This document shows, piece by piece, positions 9,928-17,542 of a DNA stretch of 63,966 nucleotides. The first letter of the stretch is position 1. Every line of letters begins with the position of its first letter. This DNA is from Bacteroidota bacterium (GTDB taxonomy: Bacteria; Bacteroidota; Ignavibacteria; Kryptoniales; JAKASW01). The stretch spans positions 1 to 63,966 of the forward strand of contig JAJZNW010000064.1 of NCBI GenBank assembly GCA_021811615.1, given 5' to 3'. The notes below the pieces were generated by a model, which saw nothing but the letters and a program-made list of their open reading frames with translations, did not search any database and was not told where the DNA came from. Position numbers and translations under genes: made by a program.

Positions 9928-10352
9928 GTCACTCCTATCTATTTGTAAACTCAGAATATCGAGTAAAGTTCCGGCCCTTCGAGCTTAGGCGGCCTTTACC
10001 TTATCTGTCGTTTGAGGACCTGAATCCTTACAGCCAATGTCGGGCAGAAAAATTTTGTCGGCTTCAGATAATCATGTTTCCCCTTCAACTTTCTACGAAG
10101 GATGGGAAACCTGAGTCAGTCGGATAAAACCAGACCATCGTGATCCTTGACTTAATTGCAGGAATCCGATACTAGGGGGGCATCTGCCTGACGCATTGGG
10201 AACGCAGAGTCCAGAATCGGTAACCCTGCGTAAATTGCGGCAAGCCACCTTCAAGGACTTCCAAAGTTGGGACATTATACCACCGGGCTCCCTCCAAAGA
10301 GGCAGGAAATGGCATAAATTCGGGCACAGCGCTTGTATTTATAAATACAGGC
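9928..10352. other. Divergent promoter region
   Basis: 425 bp between the DipZ-like gene (minus) and the MerR gene (plus). A plus-strand sigma-70-like pair can be drawn at TTGACT (about 10148) with ATACTA about 16 bp downstream. A 16-bp palindrome abuts the MerR start and is listed separately. No small gene was recognised. Confidence 0.4.
10334..10349. promoter_or_regulatory. Palindromic operator candidate at the MerR start
   Basis: Perfect 16-bp palindrome TGTATTTATAAATACA ending 3 bp before the MerR ATG. It contains a -10-like TATAAAT placed so that transcription could begin at or next to the ATG, giving a leaderless or near-leaderless mRNA; no Shine-Dalgarno site fits between the palindrome and the ATG. 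Autoregulation is an inference from position. Confidence 0.5.
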
Positions 10353-10799
10353 ATGCAAACACGAGTCGAGGCTACACCAACCTACTCCATTGGAGAAGTT
10401 GCGGCCGCACTTGGAATCTCGGTCGAGACGATAAGGCTGTACGACCGGGTGGGGCTCATTATCATCTCGAAGTCCGAAAACGGCCGGAGGATCTTTTCCG
10501 ACACGGACATTGAGCGCCTCAAGTGCATACGCAGCGCAATCAACGAGCACAAGATCTCGATCGAAGGAATACGTCGAATGCAATCGCTCGTGCCATGCTG
10601 GTCTCATATTCAATGTCCGGAAAATCAGAGAAAGAAGTGTCCCGCATTCCTGAGGTCAAGCGGCGGGTGCTGGACATACGGGCACGACAGTAACCGGTGC
10701 GCGGGGCTCGACTGTAAAGACTGTAAAGTGTACCAGCTTTCGGGCACCTGCGAGAACATCAAGTCTCTGATTTACAAGGACATCTTACCACCACCCTAA
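10353..10799 (+). CDS. MerR-family regulator with a Cys-rich tail
   Basis: Transcription regulator of 148 aa. Residues 11-75 are a MerR winged helix (YSIGEVAAALGISVETIRLY, with DRVGLI and the R-x-F-S-D-T-D-I-E-R-L wing). The C-terminal 67 residues carry eight cysteines (82, 88, 96, 106, 116, 121, 124, 133) in the order PCW...C...CPAF...CW...C...CKDCKVY. This resembles Cys-rich segments found on other signalling proteins and suggests a metal, Fe-S or redox switch in place of the usual MerR effector pocket. It lies 26 bp upstream of the octahaem cytochrome gene on the same strand, so it probably controls that operon and perhaps the divergent DipZ-like gene. The effector is unknown; polysulfide, tetrathionate or redox state are guesses from context. 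Confidence 0.88.
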   Translation: MQTRVEATPTYSIGEVAAALGISVETIRLYDRVGLIIISKSENGRRIFSDTDIERLKCIRSAINEHKISIEGIRRMQSLVPCWSHIQCPENQRKKCPAFLRSSGGCWTYGHDSNRCAGLDCKDCKVYQLSGTCENIKSLIYKDILPPP

Positions 10800-10825
10800 T
10801 TTCACAGACGACAGGAAGACCAGAA

Positions 10826-12394
10826 ATGAAAAGAATCTCTCTCACTCTCCTGGTTCTGGGAACCTTCGTCGCCTTGATCCTTACAGCGCTACATAAGAAC
10901 AGCTCAGACACTCCTCCACTTACAAAGCTGAAGGAACAATACGCGATGAGGACGAAGCCGTCGGTTGACCATTCGTTGTTTCCCGAACTCAAAAAGAAAT
11001 TCAAACGTCCCCAGGACGTCACAGCGGCTTGCATATCGTGTTATAACGGCCGTGCGGAAGAAGTCATGCATTCGTCCCACTGGCAATGGGAACGGACCGA
11101 GTACGTTGCGGGCAAAGGAATCCGCAGCGTCGGAAAAAGAAACATACTCAACAACTTCTGCATAGGCATTCAAAGCAACGAACAGAGCTGCACGCGCTGT
11201 CACGCCGGTTACGGTTACGCGGACAACAGGGCCTATTTCGCCGACTCGCTCGACGTCGACTGCCTCGCGTGCCACGATAACAGCGGAACCTACGCAAAGA
11301 TGAACGAAGGTGCCGGCATGCCGGACACGTCCGTCGACCTGAGCTATGTCGCCCAGCACGTCGGACTCCCCACGCGCACGGACTGTGGGACATGCCACTT
11401 CTTCGGAGGGGGCGGGAACAACGTGAAGCACGGCGACCTCGAAGAGGCCCTCTTCGATCCGACGCGCGACGTCGACGTACACATGGCGACCGACGGTATC
11501 AACATGCAGTGCGTCGATTGCCATACGGCGAAGAACCATCAGATGCTCGGCAAGATGTATTCGGTTTCTTCGATGAACAGGAACCGCGTGCGATGCGAGA
11601 GCTGTCACGGTTCCATGCCGCACAAGGACAACGTGTTGAACGACCATACATTTAAAATAGCCTGTCAGACCTGCCACATCCCCGAGTATGCCAAAGTCAA
11701 CCCGACGAAGCTGTTCTGGGATTGGTCGAAGGCGGGCAGGCTTAAAGACGGGAAACCGTTCGAGCTCAAGGATTCGAGCGGGACGGACATCTACATGTCC
11801 ATCAAAGGTTCATTCAAGTGGGGCAAGGATCTCAAACCGAGTTATGTGTGGTTCAATGGCACCGCGACCCACTATCTCCTCGGAGACAAGTTCGACCCGT
11901 CGAAGCCTCTCGACATCAATCATCTCATGGGAAGCTACGACGATCCCGATTCGAAAATTTATCCGGTGAAGGTCCACATCGCCGAACAGATCTACGACAC
12001 GAAAAACGACTACCTTATCCAGCCGAAACTCTATTCCGCAAGGAAGGGTGACGGAGGATTCTGGGGCGACTTCAACTGGCAAACCTCGGCGGAGGCCGGA
12101 ATGAAGGCTGCCGGACTCCCGTACAGCGGTCACTACGGATTTACCGAGACCAGGATGTACTGGCCCGTAAACCACATGGTGGCTCCGAAGGAGAAGGCGG
12201 TCGGCTGCAACGAGTGCCACACGCGGAACGACGGGAGGCTTGCCGAAGTCGGCGGGTTCTACATGCCCGGCCGCGATTTCAATCCATGGGTTGAGAGGTT
12301 CGGATTCGGGCTGATGGCTTTGACACTCGCAGGCGTCTTCATGCACGGCGGCGCGCGTGTGGTAGCCGGCCGTAAACGAAAAAGGAATGTCTGA
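10826..12394 (+). CDS. Octahaem tetrathionate reductase-family cytochrome c
   Basis: Membrane-anchored periplasmic multihaem cytochrome of 522 aa. An N-terminal anchor (residues 4-22) is followed by eight haem-type motifs: CISCY (69-73), CTRCH (122), CLACH (146), CGTCH (187), CVDCH (229), CESCH (257), CQTCH (280) and CNECH (461). A second hydrophobic helix lies near residues 493-510 before a basic tail. Length and motif order fit the octahaem tetrathionate reductase family, whose members reduce tetrathionate, nitrite or hydroxylamine in vitro. The oddity is motif 1: a TAT codon gives Tyr where the proximal His belongs. AGGAAG precedes the ATG. The following cytochrome b gene would link it to the quinone pool, and the YeeE genes point to a sulfur-oxyanion substrate. 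Confidence 0.9.
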   Translation: MKRISLTLLVLGTFVALILTALHKNSSDTPPLTKLKEQYAMRTKPSVDHSLFPELKKKFKRPQDVTAACISCYNGRAEEVMHSSHWQWERTEYVAGKGIRSVGKRNILNNFCIGIQSNEQSCTRCHAGYGYADNRAYFADSLDVDCLACHDNSGTYAKMNEGAGMPDTSVDLSYVAQHVGLPTRTDCGTCHFFGGGGNNVKHGDLEEALFDPTRDVDVHMATDGINMQCVDCHTAKNHQMLGKMYSVSSMNRNRVRCESCHGSMPHKDNVLNDHTFKIACQTCHIPEYAKVNPTKLFWDWSKAGRLKDGKPFELKDSSGTDIYMSIKGSFKWGKDLKPSYVWFNGTATHYLLGDKFDPSKPLDINHLMGSYDDPDSKIYPVKVHIAEQIYDTKNDYLIQPKLYSARKGDGGFWGDFNWQTSAEAGMKAAGLPYSGHYGFTETRMYWPVNHMVAPKEKAVGCNECHTRNDGRLAEVGGFYMPGRDFNPWVERFGFGLMALTLAGVFMHGGARVVAGRKRKRNV

Positions 12395-12395
12395 C

Positions 12396-13079
12396 ATGAA
12401 AACAGAATATATATATCACAGGTTCGAGCGGTTCTGGCACTGGATGCAGGCCGCGCTCATTATCTTCCTCGGCGTTACGGGATTCGAAATCCACGGCTCG
12501 TTCACTTTCTTCGGATATGAACAGGCCGTCGAGTACCACGATATCGCCGCATGGGGTTTCATCATACTCATAGCGTTCGCGATCTTCTGGCATGTGACGA
12601 AGGGCGAATGGCGGCAGTATCTTCCGACATGGAGAAACCTGAAGGCACAGGCGGATTACTACGTCTTCGGAATGTTCAGGAACGCTCCTCACCCCACGAA
12701 GAAGACCGTGATCAGCAAACTGAATCCGCTTCAGAAACTGGTCTACGCCGGGTTGAAGGTGCTCATAATTCCGACGATGGTTTTCACAGGACTCGTCTAC
12801 ATGTTCTATCGTTACCCGCAGAGGAACGAAGTCCTCAGCCTGAACATAAGCGGGCTGCAGACGGTCGCGATGCTCCATACGATAGGCGCATTTCTGCTTG
12901 TCTCATTCTTCGTCGCGCACCTCTACCTGATCACCACGGGACACACCGTCACGTCGAATCTCCGGGCAATGATAACCGGGTATGAGGACCTCCCCGACGA
13001 GAGCATCACCGTAGTGAATGAACCCGTACCCGCAATATCCGGTGAGGCGGTCCCTGAAACCAAGGAGGTGGCACAATGA
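12396..13079 (+). CDS. Membrane dihaem cytochrome b (b561/hydrogenase type)
   Basis: Quinol-cytochrome c linking subunit of 227 aa with four transmembrane helices (about 15-35, 48-70, 120-145, 160-185 from this start). Candidate haem ligands are His in YHRFERFWHW, in FWHVTKG and in AHLYLITTGH. The family is the thiosulfate reductase/Ni-Fe hydrogenase cytochrome b type. Two ATGs are possible: the one at 12387 would overlap the previous stop but directly abuts AAAGGA, while the one chosen has that site at 9 nt and starts 1 nt after the previous TGA. Either way it is translationally coupled to the octahaem cytochrome, which it probably feeds with electrons. Confidence 0.9.
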   Translation: MKTEYIYHRFERFWHWMQAALIIFLGVTGFEIHGSFTFFGYEQAVEYHDIAAWGFIILIAFAIFWHVTKGEWRQYLPTWRNLKAQADYYVFGMFRNAPHPTKKTVISKLNPLQKLVYAGLKVLIIPTMVFTGLVYMFYRYPQRNEVLSLNISGLQTVAMLHTIGAFLLVSFFVAHLYLITTGHTVTSNLRAMITGYEDLPDESITVVNEPVPAISGEAVPETKEVAQ

Positions 13080-13609
13080 AAGCATCAAACATCCCGCAAG
13101 CGGGAAAATATATGAACCCATACCTTGCCGGCTTCTTTCTCGGGCTGGTCTTGCTCGCAACGATATTCATAACGGGACGAGGCCTCGGGGCAAGCGGTGC
13201 GATCAAGGACGCGACAATCGCGATTTCCGATGCGGTTGCTCCGGGGCTGACGGAGACTAATCCCTTCTTCGGCCAGTACGCCGGCCCGGGCAAAGAGAAT
13301 CCTTTGAAATCATGGCTCGTATTCGAGATAGCCGGAGTACTGATCGGCGGCTTCATATCCGGGCTGGTTTCGGACAGGCTGAAAGTGGTTACCGAATCAG
13401 GACCGAGAGTGAAACCGCGAGCAAGATGGCTCTTCGCAGCAATAGGCGGAGCGCTCTTCGGCATAGGTGCACAATTCACACGGGGTTGTACGAGCGGTGC
13501 CGCTCTAAGCGGAATGGCCGTTCTTTCCACCGCCGGTTTTATAGCGATGCTGTCAATATTCGGCACGGGGTACCTCGTAGCGTACTTCGGCCGCAAGCTC
13601 TGGATATGA
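13076..13609 (+). CDS. YeeE/YedE-family transporter half, small subunit
   Basis: Membrane protein of 177 aa with about four helices and the family signature FTRGCTSG containing the conserved cysteine C138. YeeE/YedE proteins (TsuA) take up thiosulfate through a relay of conserved cysteines, and PmpA/PmpB-type members are split into two half-size proteins as here. The start overlaps the cytochrome b stop by 4 nt (ATGA), and AGGAGGTG lies 6 nt upstream. Likely partner is the next gene, which supplies the second half. Substrate thiosulfate, or another reduced sulfur compound, is inferred from family and operon. Confidence 0.9.
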   Translation: MKASNIPQAGKYMNPYLAGFFLGLVLLATIFITGRGLGASGAIKDATIAISDAVAPGLTETNPFFGQYAGPGKENPLKSWLVFEIAGVLIGGFISGLVSDRLKVVTESGPRVKPRARWLFAAIGGALFGIGAQFTRGCTSGAALSGMAVLSTAGFIAMLSIFGTGYLVAYFGRKLWI

Positions 13610-13625
13610 GAGGAGAGGTGAAATC

Positions 13626-14819
13626 ATGGGACCATTCGTACCTGATCTGATATCGGATCAATTGAATCTTGTCGTAGCCATCATTCTGGGTATCGCATTC
13701 GGATTCGTCCTCGAGCAGGCGGGATTCTCTTCGTCAAGGCGTCTCGCGGGAGTGTTTTACGGTTACGACTTCACCGTCCTCCGCGTTTTCTTCACTGCTG
13801 CGATCACAGCGATGAGCGGGGTGCTTATCCTCGGACATTACGGCCTGCTGGACATCGACGCCATCTACGTGAACCCGACCTGGCTGGTTCCCGCTATCGT
13901 CGGCGGAGTCATCATGGGAATCGGCTTCATCATCGGCGGTTACTGTCCCGGCACAAGCGTCTGTGCCGCCGCTATCGGAAAAGTCGACGCGATGTTCTTC
14001 GTAGGCGGCGGGCTTGTCGGAGTTTTCACTTTCGGCGAGCTATTCCCATTTTACGGGAACTTCTACACTTCAACGGCTCTCGGCCCGATCAAGGTGTTCG
14101 ACTCACTCGGAATTTCGCAGGGAATCTTTGCATTCCTCCTTATTGTCGTGGCAGTCGTCGCGTTCGCGATCACAACTCTAATAGAGAGACGGGTGGATGA
14201 GAAATCGGCTCCTTCGCTTCAGTTCAAACCACTGAAACACCTCGCCTCAGGAACGTTCGCCGTAGCGCTCGGCGTCATCTTCATATTCATGCCCGACCAC
14301 AAGACGAGCCTGACAGAGAAAGTGAGCGATCCCTCTTATGCTGCCGCCCATCCGGTCGACAAGATGGACGCCGACGAACTTGCTTTTCGCATCGTCGACC
14401 ACGAACCGAATATCCGGATAATCGATATCCGCTCGCCGAAAGAATTCGCCGCCCTCGCCCTTCCGAACTCCTACAATGTCCAGAGAGCCGATCTCTTCGG
14501 GAAGGATTGGGTTTCTACTTTCTCACAAAGGCATCTCAGGAAAGTTGTAGTGGGTAACGACGAGACCCAGGAGCGTACGGCGTACTACCTGCTTCATGAA
14601 CTCGGCTATGAAAATATCGCAATTCTCCGCGGCGGGATCGGCACGTTCAAGAGGACCATACTCGACTCGACTACTTTTGTCCCGACGGGTTCGCGCTGGG
14701 ATGATGATGTCAGGGAATTCCGTGAAGGCGCCCGGCCTGCAATCCTAAAAATGATTGCAGACGCGAAAAACAAACCGGTTAAGACAGTTATCAAAAGAAA
14801 AATCCAGGGGGGCTGCTAA
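13626..14819 (+). CDS. YeeE/YedE transporter half fused to a Cys-less rhodanese-like domain
   Basis: Fusion protein of 397 aa. Residues 10-225 are a YeeE/YedE membrane domain with the Cys-containing motif GGYCPGTSVCAAAIGKVD (C107, C113). Residues 245-340 are a rhodanese-like fold (IRIIDIRSPKEF, then ENIAILRGG). A true rhodanese has a catalytic Cys after its VVxY strand; here the loop reads VVVGNDETQERT, with no cysteine, so sulfurtransferase activity by the usual mechanism is not expected. The only Cys in the soluble half is the last residue, C397, in the ending IQGGC. Start follows GAGAGGTGAAATC. It is the last gene of the operon before a hairpin. Likely pairs with the preceding half-transporter; the inactive domain may bind or gate rather than catalyse. 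Confidence 0.9.
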   Translation: MGPFVPDLISDQLNLVVAIILGIAFGFVLEQAGFSSSRRLAGVFYGYDFTVLRVFFTAAITAMSGVLILGHYGLLDIDAIYVNPTWLVPAIVGGVIMGIGFIIGGYCPGTSVCAAAIGKVDAMFFVGGGLVGVFTFGELFPFYGNFYTSTALGPIKVFDSLGISQGIFAFLLIVVAVVAFAITTLIERRVDEKSAPSLQFKPLKHLASGTFAVALGVIFIFMPDHKTSLTEKVSDPSYAAAHPVDKMDADELAFRIVDHEPNIRIIDIRSPKEFAALALPNSYNVQRADLFGKDWVSTFSQRHLRKVVVGNDETQERTAYYLLHELGYENIAILRGGIGTFKRTILDSTTFVPTGSRWDDDVREFREGARPAILKMIADAKNKPVKTVIKRKIQGGC

Positions 14820-14833
14820 ACAAGGGAAGGCAG

Positions 14834-14857
14834 GAAGGGAGTGCCGATACTCCCTTC
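14834..14857. terminator. Terminator hairpin between convergent genes
   Basis: Perfect 9-bp stem GAAGGGAGT / ACTCCCTTC with a 6-nt loop, 15 bp after the rhodanese-fusion stop and 14 bp before the PPK2 stop on the other strand. The following TTCGCC is a weak T-run. Confidence 0.6.
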
Positions 14858-14870
14858 TTCGCCTGCGAAA

Positions 14871-15746
14871 TCAGCTCGTCTCCTCAAGACGTTTCCGTAT
14901 GGATTTGAGCTCTTCCCGGCGGCTTGCGGATGTCTTCGGATACTCGAGCTCCAGGGATTTAAGAGTGTCGACTACCACCTGGGAAACTATGAGCCTCGCA
15001 TTGTCCTTGTCATCGGCCGGAACAATGTACCATGGAGCCTCAATTGTACTTGTCGCGCTGATACAATCCTCGTAAGCCTTCATGTAATCTTTCCAGTATT
15101 CCCTTTCCGCGATGTCCGCTTCGCTGAACTTCCAGTTCTTCTCCTTGTCGTCTATCCTTTCCAGAAACCTTTTTCGCTGTTCTTCTTTCGAGAGATGAAG
15201 ATAAAACTTGATTATCCGCGTCCCATTCTCGTACAGATGTTTCTCGAAATGCCTGATCGACTTGAACCTTTCCTTCCAGATTTTATCACCCCGCGATTTG
15301 TGGGGCTCAATTCCCTCGGCCGTGAGGAGATCCGGATGCACGCGCACGATAAGTACCTCCTCATAATAGGACCTGTTGAAGATACCGATCTTTCCTCTGT
15401 CCGGAAGGCACTTGGCCGTCCGCCACAGGAAATCGTGCTGCAATTCTTCGGTGCTCGGCTGTTTGAAGCTGTAGACCTGGCAGCCCTGCGGGTTCACGCC
15501 GGACATCACGTGCCTGATGGTGCCGTCCTTCCCTGCGGCGTCCATCGCCTGGAATATCAGGAGCACTGCGTACTTATTCGAGGCGTAGTGGACATTCTGT
15601 AAGGAACTCAGCCTCGTCACGTGTTCATCTAGAAGCCGCCTGTATTCTTTCTTAGATTCGTAGACCGGCTTTATTCTCGTCGGCCTCCTGTCGAGATCCG
15701 CTTCGTGATCTTCACTTACCCTGAATTCCTCGATGTCTATTTTCAT
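14871..15746 (-). CDS. Polyphosphate kinase 2 family protein
   Basis: Predicted PPK2-type polyphosphate:nucleotide phosphotransferase (291 aa), which moves phosphate between polyphosphate and nucleoside mono- or diphosphates in the cytoplasm. Visible motifs are the Walker A-like [13 protein letters not shown], the GVNPQG segment, and [16 protein letters not shown] carrying Walker B and lid residues. I chose the internal ATG preceded by AAAGGATTAAG; a start 150 nt further upstream would add an unrelated stretch and run into the divergent neighbour. Single-domain length fits the class that phosphorylates ADP/GDP or AMP, but the exact nucleotide cannot be read from motifs alone. Confidence 0.92.
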   Translation of the reverse strand: MKIDIEEFRVSEDHEADLDRRPTRIKPVYESKKEYRRLLDEHVTRLSSLQNVHYASNKYAVLLIFQAMDAAGKDGTIRHVMSGVNPQGCQVYSFKQPSTEELQHDFLWRTAKCLPDRGKIGIFNRSYYEEVLIVRVHPDLLTAEGIEPHKSRGDKIWKERFKSIRHFEKHLYENGTRIIKFYLHLSKEEQRKRFLERIDDKEKNWKFSEADIAEREYWKDYMKAYEDCISATSTIEAPWYIVPADDKDNARLIVSQVVVDTLKSLELEYPKTSASRREELKSIRKRLEETS

Positions 15747-15910
15747 CTTAATCCTTTCCGCGCGACATTCGCGATTATCCCTGCGATGGAAAATAGAAAA
15801 CGCGCGCGATTCTTTCAGCTTCTCGCCGAAACTTTCGGGCAAATCATCCGTGTAGTACATTGTCATGTTCGGGAACTGAAATCGTTCAACAATCAACGAG
15901 GGTATGCAAA

Positions 15911-16525
15911 ATGAGAAGTCTAATCTTAGTATTGGTCGTTATGGCTTTGGCGATGCCGTTGCACGGACAGGAGCAGACGCTCGTCAGCGGGCCGATCGAC
16001 AACGGCGGCTTCGGCGGGCCGGTCGTCAAATTCTCACAAATCGACAACCGGTTTGCCCTTCTTGTCGGCGGATACGGCGGCTGGCTTATCAACCACTCCT
16101 TCATGATAGGAGGCGGCGGATTCGGTCTGGCTAATAGCATCAGAGGATCGCGCGAGGCGCAGGTCTACTACGGAACCGGCAATAACCTGAAGCTGCAATT
16201 CGGATACGGCGGACTTATGTTGGAGTACATCGGAGAACCGAACAGCCTGATTCACTATAATGTGTCTGCGCTGATCGGTGCGGGTGGAGTCAATTATGGA
16301 TACATCGAGAACATGTATTGGCCGTACAACGATAATTTCGACGATGCATCCACCTGCTTTGTGTTCGAGCCGGGTGCCGGCGCCGAGCTAAACGTGACGC
16401 GGTTTTTCCGCATAAACGCAGGAGCAAGCTACAGGCTTGTCAGGGGCACCGATCTGGTGGGCATCTCTGACGCAGAACTCTCAGACTTTGCCGTGAACCT
16501 CACTTTCAAATTCGGGAAGTTCTAA
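15911..16525 (+). CDS. Small predicted outer-membrane beta-barrel protein
   Basis: Exported protein of 204 aa with signal peptide [19 protein letters not shown]. The mature part is rich in Gly and in alternating hydrophobic strands ([40 protein letters not shown]) and ends [13 protein letters not shown]. The terminal Phe preceded by an amphipathic strand is the usual mark of an outer-membrane barrel. The start was moved to the ATG after GAGGG; a longer frame would begin inside the divergent promoter region. No named family is recognised and the neighbours give no clue to its role. Confidence 0.8.
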   Translation: MRSLILVLVVMALAMPLHGQEQTLVSGPIDNGGFGGPVVKFSQIDNRFALLVGGYGGWLINHSFMIGGGGFGLANSIRGSREAQVYYGTGNNLKLQFGYGGLMLEYIGEPNSLIHYNVSALIGAGGVNYGYIENMYWPYNDNFDDASTCFVFEPGAGAELNVTRFFRINAGASYRLVRGTDLVGISDAELSDFAVNLTFKFGKF

Positions 16526-16540
16526 ACTCGTCGCTTTCCT

Positions 16541-16573
16541 GGCCGATGCGTGACCGTCCACGACGCGTCGGCC
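16541..16573. terminator. Bidirectional terminator-like hairpin
   Basis: Stem GGCCGATGCGT / ACGCGTCGGCC (one G-T pair, 11-nt loop) between the convergent barrel and dioxygenase genes, with GGACTTT following on the plus strand. No strong T-tract. Confidence 0.5.
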
Positions 16574-16578
16574 GGACT

Positions 16579-17451
16579 TTATCCAGGAGTGTGACTGCCG
16601 CTCTCCTTTTTGTCCCGGCCGGAGAGCGAACTCCACAATCCCTGTTCAGCGGAGAGTACGGCAGCGATGAGCGATACGCCGTAATACATGAAACCATGGT
16701 ACAGCGTCTTCCCGACAAACTCTTTCCTGTCGGCGGCCCCGAGCGCGATATAGAGCGGGTTCAAATTCCCTTCCGGGGCGGCGGCATGAAAGAGCGACGG
16801 GAATTCCTCGCTGATTTTTAAGAGCGCGCCCGTTTCACCGGAAGAGATGGAATCGATAAGCTTCTCATCGAACTTCTCGCCGGATTCAAATTTCTCTTCC
16901 CCGTAATATCCGAAACGCATGAGGTCGAGTCTGTGAACAGGAGATCCCGTTCCCATAACCGCAAAAGTCCCTTCTGTCCTCCCGACTGCTTCTCTTATCG
17001 CCTCTCCGAACTTGAAATGCGTTTCCGGATCGGCGGTATTGACGGAGACCGGCACGACTCTGACATTCCTTTCCGGGAACATGAAATAGAGCGGGAGCCA
17101 TGCGCCATGGTCGAGTCCCCATGATTGAGACCTGACAACTTCCAATCCTTTTTCGGCAGACGATCTAACGATCTCCTCGACGAGCGTCAGGTTATTTGCC
17201 GCATGATAGGAGAAGTTGTAAAGTTGCTCCGGAAAACCGTAGTAATCCTGTATGCACGGGACGGATTCGCGGGATTCAACCTGGAAATTCCCACGGCTGA
17301 AATAGTGCGGCGAAGAGACTACGATGGTGTCGACTCCGCGCGCGGTCAAAGCCTGTCCAAGCCTCTCGTAGACGGCGTGGATTCCTGTACGTTCCACAAG
17401 CGAAGTCGGCGCCCCATGTGACAGGTATGACGTAAGCACGATAGTACCCAT
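16579..17451 (-). CDS. LigB/DODA-type extradiol dioxygenase family protein
   Basis: Cytoplasmic class III extradiol dioxygenase-like enzyme (290 aa), non-haem Fe(II). Candidate metal ligands are His in SYLSHGAPT (H12) and in SSPHYFS, with further conserved His in GLDHGAW and in the GTGSPVHRLDL segment, which in DODA-type proteins holds a catalytic His. Family members open catechol-type rings such as DOPA, but many in this clade have unknown substrates. The gene stands alone between a barrel protein and a sensor kinase, so context does not name a pathway. The Shine-Dalgarno site is weak. Confidence 0.85.
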   Translation of the reverse strand: MGTIVLTSYLSHGAPTSLVERTGIHAVYERLGQALTARGVDTIVVSSPHYFSRGNFQVESRESVPCIQDYYGFPEQLYNFSYHAANNLTLVEEIVRSSAEKGLEVVRSQSWGLDHGAWLPLYFMFPERNVRVVPVSVNTADPETHFKFGEAIREAVGRTEGTFAVMGTGSPVHRLDLMRFGYYGEEKFESGEKFDEKLIDSISSGETGALLKISEEFPSLFHAAAPEGNLNPLYIALGAADRKEFVGKTLYHGFMYYGVSLIAAVLSAEQGLWSSLSGRDKKESGSHTPG

Positions 17452-17542
17452 CGGCTCGAATGGACCTTTCTACTTCAATCTTGTAATTGTTGAATGTGTC
17501 TTCCGGCTGCGTCTAACGGACCGTGCCTCTGGCAACCGCTAC

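Noticed and set aside
10904..11677. 257-codon frame antisense to the octahaem cytochrome
   Set aside because: The cytochrome has eight ordered haem-type motifs on the plus strand; the antisense frame has no recognisable feature.
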